Shown: positions 46,208 through 55,596, counted from the stretch's first letter. The stretch: 64,000 nt of DNA from Pseudomonas gingeri (GCF_013385425.1 NZ_JACAQA010000002.1:248001-312000); one strand, 5' to 3'. Program-made: numbers and translations. Notes: generated by a model from the letters alone, not told the origin.

Positions 46208-46807
46208 ATGGAAGAAACCCTCATTCTGGTGGATGAGGATGATTGCGAAACCGGCAGTGCGCACAAACTGTTCATCCATCAACAGGGCCTGCGCCATCGG
46301 GCTTTCTCGATCTTCATTTTCGACGAGCAAGGCCGCTTGCTGCTGCAGCAGCGCGCCCTCGGCAAATACCATTCGCAAGGCCTATGGACGAATAGTTGCT
46401 GCGGCCATCCACGCCTGGGTGAACAGACCCTCGCCGCCGCGCAACGGCGTTTACTCGAAGAAATGGGCTTGACCTGCCCCCTGAAGAACGTTGCCTCCCT
46501 GCTCTATCGGGAGCAGGTTTCGAACGACCTGATCGAGCATGAATTCGATCACCTGTTCGTCGGTACCAGCGACACCCCACCCGTCGCCAATCCCGATGAA
46601 GCCCTGGCCTGGGCCTGGTTGCCGCTGTCCGACATCCAGCGGCGCATTGCCGCCGAGCCGGAAAAGTACACGGTCTGGTTTCAAAAGATCTTCGACACCT
46701 ACACCCTCGCGGGTCTGCGCGCCTGGCAAAAAATCGCTCTCGCGGCATCCTCGACCGGCCACGCCAGGGCCACGCAGTTGTCAGGCCAGCCACCAACGCG
46801 GCAATAG
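46208..46807 (+). CDS. idi: Isopentenyl-diphosphate delta-isomerase, type I
   Basis: From MEETLILVDEDD the product is 199 residues; a longer upstream frame is not family-like and overlaps the PHO box region. The Nudix-fold isomerase interconverts IPP and DMAPP. Active-site Cys65 is in TNSCCGHP, catalytic Glu112 in EHEFDH, and metal histidines are His24 and His30. Many pseudomonads manage with the MEP pathway alone, so this gene is an addition that could serve an isoprenoid product. Its 3' end overlaps the converging helicase gene by 27 bp. Confidence 0.92.
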   Translation: MEETLILVDEDDCETGSAHKLFIHQQGLRHRAFSIFIFDEQGRLLLQQRALGKYHSQGLWTNSCCGHPRLGEQTLAAAQRRLLEEMGLTCPLKNVASLLYREQVSNDLIEHEFDHLFVGTSDTPPVANPDEALAWAWLPLSDIQRRIAAEPEKYTVWFQKIFDTYTLAGLRAWQKIALAASSTGHARATQLSGQPPTRQ

Positions 46808-49030
46808 CTGCCGGACCTTGGCTTCGGCAAAACGATCGTCGATCAGCATCACCACGCCGCGATCCTGCTCGCTGCGAATCACCCGCCCCGCCGCCTGCAC
46901 GACTTTCTGCACGCCCGGGTACAGGTAGGTGTAGTCGTACCCCGCGCCGAACAGCACGGCCATACGCTGCTTGATCTGCTCATTGACCGGGTTCAATTGC
47001 GGCAACCCAAGGGTCGCGATAAACGCGCCGATCAGTCGCTGACCAGGCAGGTCGATGCCCTCGCCAAAGGCCCCGCCGAGGACCGCGAAGCCAATGCCCT
47101 GGCTGTGCTCGGTGAACTGCCCGAGAAAGGCCTGGCGCTGGCTTTCCTCCATGCGTCGCGATTGCAGCCATAGCGGGATCTGTGGATGAGTCTCGGCCAA
47201 CAGCCGCGCCACCTGCTGCAGATAGTCGAAGCTGCTGAAGAACGCCAGGTAGTTGCCGGGACGCCCGGTGAACTGTTCGGCCAGCAACTCGACAATAGGC
47301 GCCAACGAGGCCTGGCGATGGACGTAGCGGGTGGAAATCTGGCTGATGATCCGCAGGTCCAGCTGCTCGCGCTTGAAGGGCGACTCGACATCGATCCACG
47401 CGGTGTCCGCCGGCAGGCCCAGCAGGTCGGTGTAGTAGCGCCGGGGACTCAGGGTCGCGGAAAACAGCACGCTGCTGCGGGACGCCGTCAGTCGTGGACG
47501 GAGGAAGCCGGCCGGCACCACATTGCGCAGGCACAATTGCGAACTGCGGCGCTGGCCGTTCTCGCGCAGGCTGATGTCGAACAGGTAATGCTCGTCGAAC
47601 AGCTCCCCTACCCGTGAGAACTGCAGCAGCTCGAAATAGAAGCCCTGGAGTTCGCCATCGACACCTTGCGGGTGTTCATTGAGGTAGTCGCCGATGGCCG
47701 ACACGCACAAGCCAATGGCGTTCAGCAGCTTGGCGGGCGCCTGCCCATAAGCCTGATAGGGGCCGGCCTGCTCCTTGTGCAAGGCATTCCACTCACGGTT
47801 CAAACGCTGGAACGACTTTTTCAAAGCCTCGGGGATGTTGCGTCGGACGCTGCTCAGCACCTGCTGGTCGAGGCTGGCGCTGTACATCTGCCGTCCGCGC
47901 TCCACCAGGTTGTGGGCTTCATCCACCAGCGTCGCCACCCGCCACTGGTTGGCCTGGGCCAGGCCGAACAGCAGCGCGCTGAAGTCGAAGTAGTAGTTGT
48001 AGTCGGCGACCACCCAATCGCTCCAGCGGGCCATTTCCTGGCTCAGGTAATAGGGGCAGATATCATGGGCCAGGGCGACGCTTCGCAGCGCCTGCTGGTT
48101 GAGCAAGGGCACGCCGACCGCGGCCTGTCTCGCTGCGGGCAGCCGGTCGTAAAAGCCTCGGGCCAAGGGGCAGGACTCGCCGTGACAGGCCTTGTCCAGG
48201 TGTTCGCAGGCCTTGTCCCGGGCCACCAACTCCAGCACCCGCAGCGGCAACTCGGGTGAGCGCCCATAGAGGACCTGCGCCGCATCCAGGGCCAACTGAC
48301 GACCCGGGGTCTTGGCCGTCAGGAAAAACACCTTGTCCAGTTGCTGCGGCGCCAGGGCCTTGAGCATCGGGAACAGCGTGCCGAGGGTCTTGCCGATCCC
48401 GGTCGGCGCCTGGGCCATCAGGCAGCGACCGGTGCTGACGGCCTTGTACACCGTCTCGGCCAGGGTTCGTTGGCCGGGGCGAAAAGCGTCGTGGGGAAAG
48501 GCCAGGTCCCGGGCTGCCTGGTCGCGGGCCTGGCGATGGCCGGCCTCCTGCTCGGCCCAATGCAGGAAACGTTCGCACTGCTGCACGAAGAACGCCTCAA
48601 GCTGCGCGGCGCTCCAGGTTTCCCGCAGCACGGTTTCCTTTTCGCTGACGATATCGAAGTAGACCAATGCCAGGTTCATTTCCGGCAGTTGCAACTGCTG
48701 GCAGAGCAGCCAGGCGTAGATCCGAGCCTGGGCCCAGTGCAGTTGGCGATGATTGGCCGGCTGGGCGGCAAGGTCGCCGCGATAGGTCTTGATTTCCTCC
48801 AGCAGGTTTTGCCCCGGGTCATAGCCATCCGCCCGGCCCTGGACCTTGAGGTGACGGTAATGCCCTTCCACCGCCAGTTCCGCCTGGTAACCCTCGGCCC
48901 GCCGCGAAGCCACGGTGCGATGGCCGAGCATGCCCTCCTGGGCCGTCGGCGACGGCGTGAAGCGCAGGTCCAGGTCGCCGACCTTGGCGGTGAACTCGCA
49001 CAAGGCGCGCACGGCAACGCGGTAGGTCAA
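46781..49030 (-). CDS. Iron-sulfur XPD/DinG-type DNA helicase
   Basis: A TTG start at 49030 with a perfect GGAGGAACC site gives 749 residues and overlaps the nuclease stop as TTGA. An N-terminal region of about 180 residues resembles a RecB/PD-(D/E)xK-like domain (LEEIKTYRGD). The helicase has Walker A APTGIGKT, Walker B VDEAH, and QAAGRVIRSEQD as motif VI. Four cysteines in DKAC, DKAC, ESC and HDIC between motifs I and II are the expected [4Fe-4S] ligands. It is a 5'-3' helicase relative of XPD and FANCJ. Confidence 0.88.
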   Translation of the reverse strand: MTYRVAVRALCEFTAKVGDLDLRFTPSPTAQEGMLGHRTVASRRAEGYQAELAVEGHYRHLKVQGRADGYDPGQNLLEEIKTYRGDLAAQPANHRQLHWAQARIYAWLLCQQLQLPEMNLALVYFDIVSEKETVLRETWSAAQLEAFFVQQCERFLHWAEQEAGHRQARDQAARDLAFPHDAFRPGQRTLAETVYKAVSTGRCLMAQAPTGIGKTLGTLFPMLKALAPQQLDKVFFLTAKTPGRQLALDAAQVLYGRSPELPLRVLELVARDKACEHLDKACHGESCPLARGFYDRLPAARQAAVGVPLLNQQALRSVALAHDICPYYLSQEMARWSDWVVADYNYYFDFSALLFGLAQANQWRVATLVDEAHNLVERGRQMYSASLDQQVLSSVRRNIPEALKKSFQRLNREWNALHKEQAGPYQAYGQAPAKLLNAIGLCVSAIGDYLNEHPQGVDGELQGFYFELLQFSRVGELFDEHYLFDISLRENGQRRSSQLCLRNVVPAGFLRPRLTASRSSVLFSATLSPRRYYTDLLGLPADTAWIDVESPFKREQLDLRIISQISTRYVHRQASLAPIVELLAEQFTGRPGNYLAFFSSFDYLQQVARLLAETHPQIPLWLQSRRMEESQRQAFLGQFTEHSQGIGFAVLGGAFGEGIDLPGQRLIGAFIATLGLPQLNPVNEQIKQRMAVLFGAGYDYTYLYPGVQKVVQAAGRVIRSEQDRGVVMLIDDRFAEAKVRQLLPRWWLA

Positions 49031-50676
49031 GGTTCCTCCACTGTCCATTGCACATAGCAGACGGCAATCGGCATCTGGTGCTGGCGGCAGAACTCCAGCC
49101 AACGCAGCTGGTTGTCCTGCAAGCGGTCACCCGGGCCTTTGACTTCGATCATCCGGTAGCGCTTATCCGCCGGCCAGAACTGGATCAGGTCGGGCATGCC
49201 GGCGCGGTTGGCGCGGATATCCAGCAGCAGGCGCTCGAACCAGTGTTGCAGATGTTCGGCGGGCAGGCAGTCGAGGGCCTGCTCCAACAACTCCGGGGTG
49301 AGGATATTCCAGAACACAAAGGGTGATTGCAGGCCCCATTTGGCGTTGAAGGTAGCGCGGATGCTGTCCCGGTAGCGACCGTCCTCCAGTTGTCCCAGGC
49401 ACTCGGCGAACAGCTCGGCACGACGGGCGTGGAAGTCTTCGTCATGGAGGTCCGCCGGACCGCTCTGGAACGGGTGGAAAAAAGCCCCCGGCAGCGGCGC
49501 GAAGATCGCCGGCCAGCACAACAGGCCGAACAGCGAATTGACCAGGGTGTTTTCCACATAGTGCACCGGGGCCTGCGGTTCGTGCAGGTACCGGGCGACG
49601 CCTTCCTCGACGGACAGGGCCGGGTCATTGACCAGTACCAGGTCCAGCCGGGTAATCGCCACCGGCGCTATCGGGGCAATCGCCGGCAGGCCGAGCTTGC
49701 GCCGCAGCCGTGGCAGGATACGCAGCAGATGCTGTTGCTCTTCGGCGCTGCGGGGCGCGTCCTGTGCCTGCGACGCCAGGTCCATGGCCGACTGGAACTC
49801 GCCCAGGCGTTCGAGCACGCGGATCCGCCGCAAACGTGCCGGCGGGTGGCTGCAGCCGCTATAGATCGCCAGTGCGCCGGGCCAGTCCTGCAAGCGCTCG
49901 CTCTGCTGCCCGAGCTGGAACAGCAGTTTGCCCCGACGCCGTTCCAGCCAGGGGTTGTCGGTGTCCAACCGGTTGACGTGCTGGTGTATCAGGCCTGGCT
50001 CCTCGCCGGCCTCCAGGGCCTCGCGGGCTGCATGCAGATGCAGATAGCCATCGAGGTCGGCGCGGCTGCGCAGGCCGCGGGACGACGCTTGGAGTTCGAC
50101 CTTTTCATAGGTAAAGATGCCCAGGTCCGCCAATACGAATTCGGACCAGTCCTGGTACAGGTTGCCAAAAAACATCAGCCGCAGGCGGTCGCACAGGGGC
50201 ATCACCTGCAGGCTGTAAAGCGGTTCGGGAATGCTCGGGCACCATCGGGCAAACGACCGGTTCTCGTCGAAGCGCAGGGCCAGTTGCCCATAAAGCTCCG
50301 GTTTGTTGGCCCTGGGCTGGGTGATATCGGCCTTGAAACTGCTCAGCACCTCGGCCTTTTGCAGGACCGCGAACAACTGCGCCAGGCTCAGCGGCGCGTC
50401 ATCACGTACCCAGCCCAGGACCAGCAACGGCCGCGCCGCCTGCTCGGGGTCGCCGATTTCGGCATAGTTCAGCTTGCCGGCGCGAAAGTGCTCGCCCTTG
50501 CGCATCACCATTCTTACCAGCAAGGCCCGGGAGGCCTTGGGCAAGCCGGCAAAATCGCGGATAAAGGCCTGCTCCCGAGCGTCCAACAGGTCGGCATAAC
50601 GCGCGGCCAGCCAGTCGAGCACTTGCTGGAAGTTGTTCAGGTAGTAGAACGGATCGTCGAGGGGCTGGGTTGTCAC
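49027..50676 (-). CDS. FAN1-like structure-specific nuclease with VRR-NUC domain
   Basis: A GTG start gives 549 residues. The catalytic VRR-NUC core at the C-terminus reads PDLIQ with Asp496 and EVKGPGD with Glu511 and Lys513, the same spacing as Asp507/Glu522/Lys524 of the structurally known Pseudomonas aeruginosa FAN1. The N-terminal half is the helical SAP-like and TPR region. FAN1 cuts 5'-flaps and unhooks interstrand cross-links. The stop overlaps the helicase start, indicating co-translation and a shared pathway. Confidence 0.9.
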   Translation of the reverse strand: MTTQPLDDPFYYLNNFQQVLDWLAARYADLLDAREQAFIRDFAGLPKASRALLVRMVMRKGEHFRAGKLNYAEIGDPEQAARPLLVLGWVRDDAPLSLAQLFAVLQKAEVLSSFKADITQPRANKPELYGQLALRFDENRSFARWCPSIPEPLYSLQVMPLCDRLRLMFFGNLYQDWSEFVLADLGIFTYEKVELQASSRGLRSRADLDGYLHLHAAREALEAGEEPGLIHQHVNRLDTDNPWLERRRGKLLFQLGQQSERLQDWPGALAIYSGCSHPPARLRRIRVLERLGEFQSAMDLASQAQDAPRSAEEQQHLLRILPRLRRKLGLPAIAPIAPVAITRLDLVLVNDPALSVEEGVARYLHEPQAPVHYVENTLVNSLFGLLCWPAIFAPLPGAFFHPFQSGPADLHDEDFHARRAELFAECLGQLEDGRYRDSIRATFNAKWGLQSPFVFWNILTPELLEQALDCLPAEHLQHWFERLLLDIRANRAGMPDLIQFWPADKRYRMIEVKGPGDRLQDNQLRWLEFCRQHQMPIAVCYVQWTVEEP

Positions 50677-50768
50677 AGGCGGGAAGGACCACGGTTATCG
50701 AATGCTGGTTATGCATACAGATAACAGGCCCTCCCGCCCCTGGCAAATACAAACGGACAAAGGGCGCC

Positions 50769-52241
50769 TCAGTCGAGCTGTTCCAGGCGCAAGGCATCGG
50801 CCAGCACACCCAGGGCCTGGTCCAGATGACGGTGGGCATTGGCGGTGCTGCACAGACGCAGGTGCTGCTGATGCAAGCCATGCAGGCTGAAGAGTTCGCC
50901 GGGGGCGATGACGATCTTCTGCTCCAGCAGTCGCTCGAACACCTTGCGCATGTCCACTGGCCGGGTCGCCTGCGCCCATACCGTCGCGCCCCCCTCTGGC
51001 GGCACGAACGCCAGGCTGTCGGCCAGACGTTCGCGTAGCAGACCGCCCATATGCGCCATGCGCTCCTGCAACAAACGGCGCAAGGTCGCCAGGTGCTGAT
51101 CAATCCGACCGCTGCTGTAGAGCCGGGCAATCGCCTTCTGCCGGGTCGGCGACATGCGGAACGAACGCAACAGGAAATGCCGCTGCAACTCCGCCCCCAG
51201 GTGCCGGGACAGCAGGTAGCCGAAAGGCGCCTCGGCACCCATGATCCGCTCGAAGCTGGCGAACACCAGCAGGCGATCCGGGTCCACCAGGTCGCGCATC
51301 CGCGGTCCGCCAGGCTCGAAGGCGAACTCGCCATGGCTGTCGTTTTCCAGTAACCAGACGCCGAAATGCTCCAGCAACCGTGCCAGGTGCTCGCGCTGTA
51401 CCAGGGGCATCAGGCTGCCACGGGGCACACTGAGCCCGGAAGACATCAGCAACAGCTTGACCGGCTGGGTCTGCAGCAAGTGCTCCAGGGCCATCAGGTC
51501 AAAGCCACCGTCGTCCAGTAGCGGCAACTCGACGATATTGACTCCGCCGGCCTGCAACAGCCGCAGAATCACCCAATCGCAGGGCGACTCCACCAGCACC
51601 GTGGCCTGTTTCAGGCTCATAGCGGCCATCAGGGTTTCCAGCACGCTGCGCAGGTCCGCGCCGATATAGACATCGTCGGCATGCCAGTAACGCTGGGCCG
51701 AGGTGGTGTAGCGCACGGCCAGGGCGGTGCGCAGCTCCAACTCGCCAAACGGCTGGAACTGTGGCGCCTGTTGGCGCGGGTACTGGCGCACCAGCTCGCG
51801 TTCGAGCAACAACAACGGATTGTCCAGCGACAACAGCAGCGCCGGCTCATCGCTGCTCAGCACCAGGGTACCGGGCCGCCGCGAATGCACATACAGGCGC
51901 TCCAGCACATCGGCGCTGCCACTGACAAACGACGCCCCGGAGACCGGTAGCGCGTAGTAACCCGACTTGGCGAGCGAGTACACCCGCCCCTCCTTTTCCA
52001 GCAGGGAATAGGCGTACTGGATGGTCGAAATCGAAACATTCAGGCGCTCGGCCAACTGACGCAGGGACGGCAACTTGACCCGGGCATCGGTCTCGACTTC
52101 GCTGATCAGGCTGACCAGATAACGGTAGACCGCCTGGTAGGCGAAGTCCGAGTGTTTACGCCCCTTGTCAGGTAAGGGTTGAGTCATGTCCTGGGGTACG
52201 GACGAATCCGCACCCGGCTTGGGAGTGTCTGAAACTATCAA
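50769..52241 (-). CDS. MocR-type regulator (GntR winged helix plus degenerate aminotransferase domain)
   Basis: Two TTG starts are possible; 52241 is chosen because AAGGA lies 6 bases before it. About 490 residues: residues 30-100 form the GntR winged helix (LPSLRQLAERLNVSISTIQYAY), the rest an aminotransferase-I fold. The usual SFSKxLxPGLRxGY is replaced by ASFERIMGAEAPFGYL, so the PLP-binding lysine is Arg, and the HQNPTG-type motif reads SSGLSVPRG. It probably cannot form a Schiff base. It follows the PP-loop gene by 12 bp, suggesting one transcript. Confidence 0.8.
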   Translation of the reverse strand: MIVSDTPKPGADSSVPQDMTQPLPDKGRKHSDFAYQAVYRYLVSLISEVETDARVKLPSLRQLAERLNVSISTIQYAYSLLEKEGRVYSLAKSGYYALPVSGASFVSGSADVLERLYVHSRRPGTLVLSSDEPALLLSLDNPLLLLERELVRQYPRQQAPQFQPFGELELRTALAVRYTTSAQRYWHADDVYIGADLRSVLETLMAAMSLKQATVLVESPCDWVILRLLQAGGVNIVELPLLDDGGFDLMALEHLLQTQPVKLLLMSSGLSVPRGSLMPLVQREHLARLLEHFGVWLLENDSHGEFAFEPGGPRMRDLVDPDRLLVFASFERIMGAEAPFGYLLSRHLGAELQRHFLLRSFRMSPTRQKAIARLYSSGRIDQHLATLRRLLQERMAHMGGLLRERLADSLAFVPPEGGATVWAQATRPVDMRKVFERLLEQKIVIAPGELFSLHGLHQQHLRLCSTANAHRHLDQALGVLADALRLEQLD

Positions 52242-52253
52242 TACCAATCCTTT

Positions 52254-53753
52254 TTAACGTCCCGACAAGACTTCTTTGAATACTTCACCGTTGTCGGGAT
52301 TGACGATGTCGATGCGGTACTTGTCCGGGTCGCTGGCGCGAACCCGGGCAATCAGCGAACTGACGCCGGAAAAGTCCACCTGGGCCTTGGTGTAGAGATC
52401 ACCAAGCAAGGTCGGGGTCAGGCCGCTGACTTCGCTCAGCCATTGCCAGATCTGCTCGGGCACCCCCTGCCCCGACAGCGCCTTGTGCAAGTCCGGCAGC
52501 GCCACCAGCATGCCGGGGTGGCAACTGCGCAGGAACAGCTCGAGCCCATGGCCACGGTTGACGAAGGGCGCGAACAACAAACAGGTCAGTTGCACTTCGC
52601 TCAGGCCAAAGGCCTCTTGCGCGTAGGCACTGGCCAGCGCCCGTCGATCGAGGATCTTCTCGTCGCTGTCATAGGCCCCCATGGCCTGCTCCACCAACCG
52701 CGTCGGCATGCGCTTGCGGCGCATCATGGCGGCGGCCAGTTGCAGGTACTCGCCGATGCCACCCTCGTAGCTCAAACCCCGCACGTACTGCGCCTGCAAA
52801 CCACGCATATGGGCCATCAGCAAGGGATTGGCGCAATCGGATTCGCTGAAGTGGAACGCCAGGTCATCGAACTGGAAACCGAGAAACTCGGTCAGCAACG
52901 GCCAGCGCTCCTCAAGGTCGCGACCGACCAGGTCATAGACGCTGACCAGCATCGGCGCCGAGGCCCGACTGGAACGACTGATGGCCGGGCCTTCGGGCTC
53001 CACCAGGGCCTCGCCATACAGCTCGCGGTAATAATCCAGGCCGAGGTCGTGACAGGTCTTGACCGCCTCGTCGAACTCCAGCGCCCGCCCTCCGGCCCAG
53101 GTTCGCTCCGGCGTCTCGGTCGCCCGCAGCAACCAGGTCATGTACTGCTTCTGCTCCCGGGGCGACTCGCCGCTGACCAGGGCATCGACGCCTTTATCCC
53201 AAGCACTGGAGCGCTCGTAGAAATCGGCCATGGACAGATAACAGCCATTGCAGAAGGTCGCGCGCCCGTCACCCGCGGTCAGGTGGCCGCTCATCAGCAG
53301 ATTGCGACGGTTGATATCGCGATTGAGTTCCGACATCGGCAGGCGATGATTGAACGGTCGGACATGTTTGTTATCCACCATCAACAACTCGACCCGGGGG
53401 TCGTCATAGACAAACAAGGCACTGTAACTGCGGTGGATATTGTGCATGACCGTAGCCGTCACACCGGCATGGCGCAACGTGGCGACCCGCAGGTTGAAAG
53501 TGGCCGGCGAACGTCCGGCAATACTCAACTGCGCCGCCCGCAAGAACGCCAGCGTATAACTGCTGTCCTTGCCGCCGCCGTGGGCCACCATGACCTTGAA
53601 TTCGCCAATACGCTCAATACCGCCCGCCGCTACGATCAGACGTTGAATCAACAACTGCAGTGCAATACGTTCAGCGCGCGTAAAGTAACTCATCAGACGC
53701 TGCAACACCTGCTGATAAACATAATTCATTGCCTGCTCATGAATGGAGCTCAT
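52254..53753 (-). CDS. PP-loop (adenine nucleotide alpha-hydrolase fold) ATPase of unknown function
   Basis: The 499-residue protein has the PP-loop HGGGKDSS at 58-65, the ATP-pyrophosphatase signature that adenylates a carbonyl or nucleobase. A cysteine pair Cys168/Cys171 in TFCNGCYLSM could bind metal or carry sulfur. The C-terminal 250 residues are helical with no recognised motif. It matches none of QueC, TtcA, TilS, ArgG, ThiI or N-acetyl-sugar amidotransferases beyond the loop. It is followed directly by a MocR regulator and preceded by a 600-bp non-coding region. I do not recognise the family. Confidence 0.7.
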   Translation of the reverse strand: MSSIHEQAMNYVYQQVLQRLMSYFTRAERIALQLLIQRLIVAAGGIERIGEFKVMVAHGGGKDSSYTLAFLRAAQLSIAGRSPATFNLRVATLRHAGVTATVMHNIHRSYSALFVYDDPRVELLMVDNKHVRPFNHRLPMSELNRDINRRNLLMSGHLTAGDGRATFCNGCYLSMADFYERSSAWDKGVDALVSGESPREQKQYMTWLLRATETPERTWAGGRALEFDEAVKTCHDLGLDYYRELYGEALVEPEGPAISRSSRASAPMLVSVYDLVGRDLEERWPLLTEFLGFQFDDLAFHFSESDCANPLLMAHMRGLQAQYVRGLSYEGGIGEYLQLAAAMMRRKRMPTRLVEQAMGAYDSDEKILDRRALASAYAQEAFGLSEVQLTCLLFAPFVNRGHGLELFLRSCHPGMLVALPDLHKALSGQGVPEQIWQWLSEVSGLTPTLLGDLYTKAQVDFSGVSSLIARVRASDPDKYRIDIVNPDNGEVFKEVLSGR

Positions 53754-54315
53754 AGCCTTTATACACCTGGTTTGAGTTCAGTGTCGGGCAAACAGCGCTC
53801 GCATTACCGGCAGCGGCCGGATCAGACGGAAGATTGCCTGCCCCATATAATCCTGAATGCGGACAAGCAACACCCGAAGTATTGCACAGGCCTGAAACAC
53901 CCACGGCAAGAGCTTTCGAGCATGACCGACGTCACGGATTGCCAGTTAGCGCTGGGAGTCTGCGTGCCAATAAAAATATCTTAGGAATATTCTTACAATG
54001 ACCTACAACTATTAACTACCCGCAAGAATTTAACGACATAAGGAAACCATCTTCGCCCGAGACCCTGAAGACGAGACATCCCACACGTTGCATTCAAAAG
54101 AGTTCGACCTGAAACTTCGAAAAACAACGAGACTCCGATACGGCGGCTGGTAGTGAACCATAACTCATTCCTTGAGCTGTAAGTGACGCTTCAATTATCA
54201 GCACTTAACCGGCGATTAACAGATACAGAATCCGGCAAAAAACCGGTTCAGTTGATGGTATTTTTCGGCGCGAGTAAACGCCTGGAAAGTTGTTAGAAAA
54301 TATTTCAAGGCATTA
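53754..54315. other. Long intergenic region upstream of the PP-loop gene
   Basis: About 560 bp between the PP-loop gene start and the mexS terminator contain no supported gene. A 20-codon plus-strand frame at 53922-53984 has no ribosome site. The right half is AT-rich, unlike neighbouring DNA, and includes TTAGGAATATTC. A weak minus-strand promoter-like TATATG lies near 53848. Such a length before a leftward pair suggests regulation by the MocR protein, but no paired repeat was recognised. Confidence 0.4.
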
Positions 54316-54350
54316 ATAAAAAACCCCGTATCGCAGAACGATACGGGGTT
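54316..54350 (-). terminator. Intrinsic terminator of mexS
   Basis: Arms AACCCCGTATCG (54322-54333) and CGATACGGGGTT (54339-54350) form a perfect 12-bp stem with a 5-base loop. Read leftward it is followed by a run of six T. It ends the leftward mexS transcript 22 bp after its stop. Confidence 0.9.
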
Positions 54351-54372
54351 ATGTCAAACCGCTTCAGTCAGC

Positions 54373-55395
54373 TCAACTGGGCTCAACTTGCAGCGCGACC
54401 CGACCGCGGCACGGGCAACCATCCATGAAACGGTGCGCCTCGACAAACTCGTCGAACGGGAAAGTCCGGATTTCCAGCGGCGGCAACACCCGGTCGGCCG
54501 TCAACTGGTTGATATCGCGCAAGGCCCTTTGCAGCGCCGCCTGATCCTGGACGATGCCCAGTTCCGGCTTGCCGGTGAAGTTGCCGATGCAGTGGACGAA
54601 GAACTGGATGTTCTTCTGGAACGCCGCACACGCCGGGAACGGGGTCTGGTTGCCGCCCTGCAGGCCGTAGAGCACCAGGCTGCCACGGGGCGCCAGGACA
54701 TCGCCGAGCATCGACATCTGTGGGCCACCAAGGCCGTCGAAGACCATGTCGACGCCACGTCCATCGGTGTATTTGTTGACCTGCATCAGCAGGTCCTGCT
54801 CTTCGGTGACAATCACCTTGTCGGCACCCAGGGACAACAGGTACTCGCGCTCTTCCGGGATCTTGGTCGCGGCAATCACCTTGGCGCCCAGGGCCTTGCC
54901 CAGTTGCACGAAGGACGGCCCGGCACAGTGGCTGGCATCGGTGACCAGGGCGAACTGCCCCGGCTTGACCCGCGCCAGGTCCACATAAGCGAAATAGGCG
55001 ATCAATAGCGGCGTGTAGTGCACGCTGGCCTGGACCGGGGTCAACACATCCGGGTAACGGGTCAGGGCCGAGCGTGGCAGGACGATCTGCTCGCCATAGA
55101 CCGGGTAATCGTTGGGGCTCTGGGCCGGGAAGCTGGCGACCTTGTCGCCGACGGCCAGGTCATCGACGCCATCGCCGATGGCGGTGACCACACCGGCCAT
55201 CTCATGACCGATACCGGCCGGCAGGCGGGCCTGGGACGACGCCAGGTTCTGCCGCCAGAGAACGTCATACCAACTGATGCCAATGGCCTCGACACGCACC
55301 TGCACTTCGCCCGGCGCAGGCAGGGTGGCCGTATGCTCTTCGCATTTGAGCACCTCGGCCGGGCCAAACTTGTGAAAACGGATCGTGCGGGACAT
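54373..55395 (-). CDS. mexS: Zinc-free quinone-oxidoreductase-like enzyme MexS
   Basis: From MSRTIRFHKFGPAEVL with a GAGG site, 340 residues of the MDR alcohol-dehydrogenase/quinone-oxidoreductase family. GHEMAGVVTAIG is the conserved GHE segment; the Rossmann fold has VTDASHCAGPS in place of the usual GxGxxG. Position divergent from mexT and upstream of mexEF-oprN matches mexS of P. aeruginosa, whose loss activates the pump. It likely detoxifies an electrophile that MexT senses. Confidence 0.87.
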   Translation of the reverse strand: MSRTIRFHKFGPAEVLKCEEHTATLPAPGEVQVRVEAIGISWYDVLWRQNLASSQARLPAGIGHEMAGVVTAIGDGVDDLAVGDKVASFPAQSPNDYPVYGEQIVLPRSALTRYPDVLTPVQASVHYTPLLIAYFAYVDLARVKPGQFALVTDASHCAGPSFVQLGKALGAKVIAATKIPEEREYLLSLGADKVIVTEEQDLLMQVNKYTDGRGVDMVFDGLGGPQMSMLGDVLAPRGSLVLYGLQGGNQTPFPACAAFQKNIQFFVHCIGNFTGKPELGIVQDQAALQRALRDINQLTADRVLPPLEIRTFPFDEFVEAHRFMDGCPCRGRVALQVEPS

Positions 55396-55596
55396 CGCAA
55401 ACCTCGTCAAATGAACCTCTAATGCCACGAACTCTATCCGGGCTTTTCGTGCAAGACCATCAGTGGCTATTAATAGTCGACATGCCTGTCATTGATTGGC
55501 GACCATTGTACACAGTTCAAATTTCCGTGCGAATCAACCACTTTTGCCCGTAAGATTGACCTTCCCCGCCAGTGAATATCCTGTGAAGCGAGCCCG

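Noticed and set aside
53922..53984. A 20-codon plus-strand frame in the PP-loop upstream region
   Set aside because: It has no ribosome site, and its only open extension is the antisense frame of the PP-loop gene.
55396..55596. Possible MexT nod-box near TATTAATAGTCGACATGCC before mexS
   Set aside because: Only the GTCGA core matches and flanking spacing is wrong, so it is too weak to list as a site.
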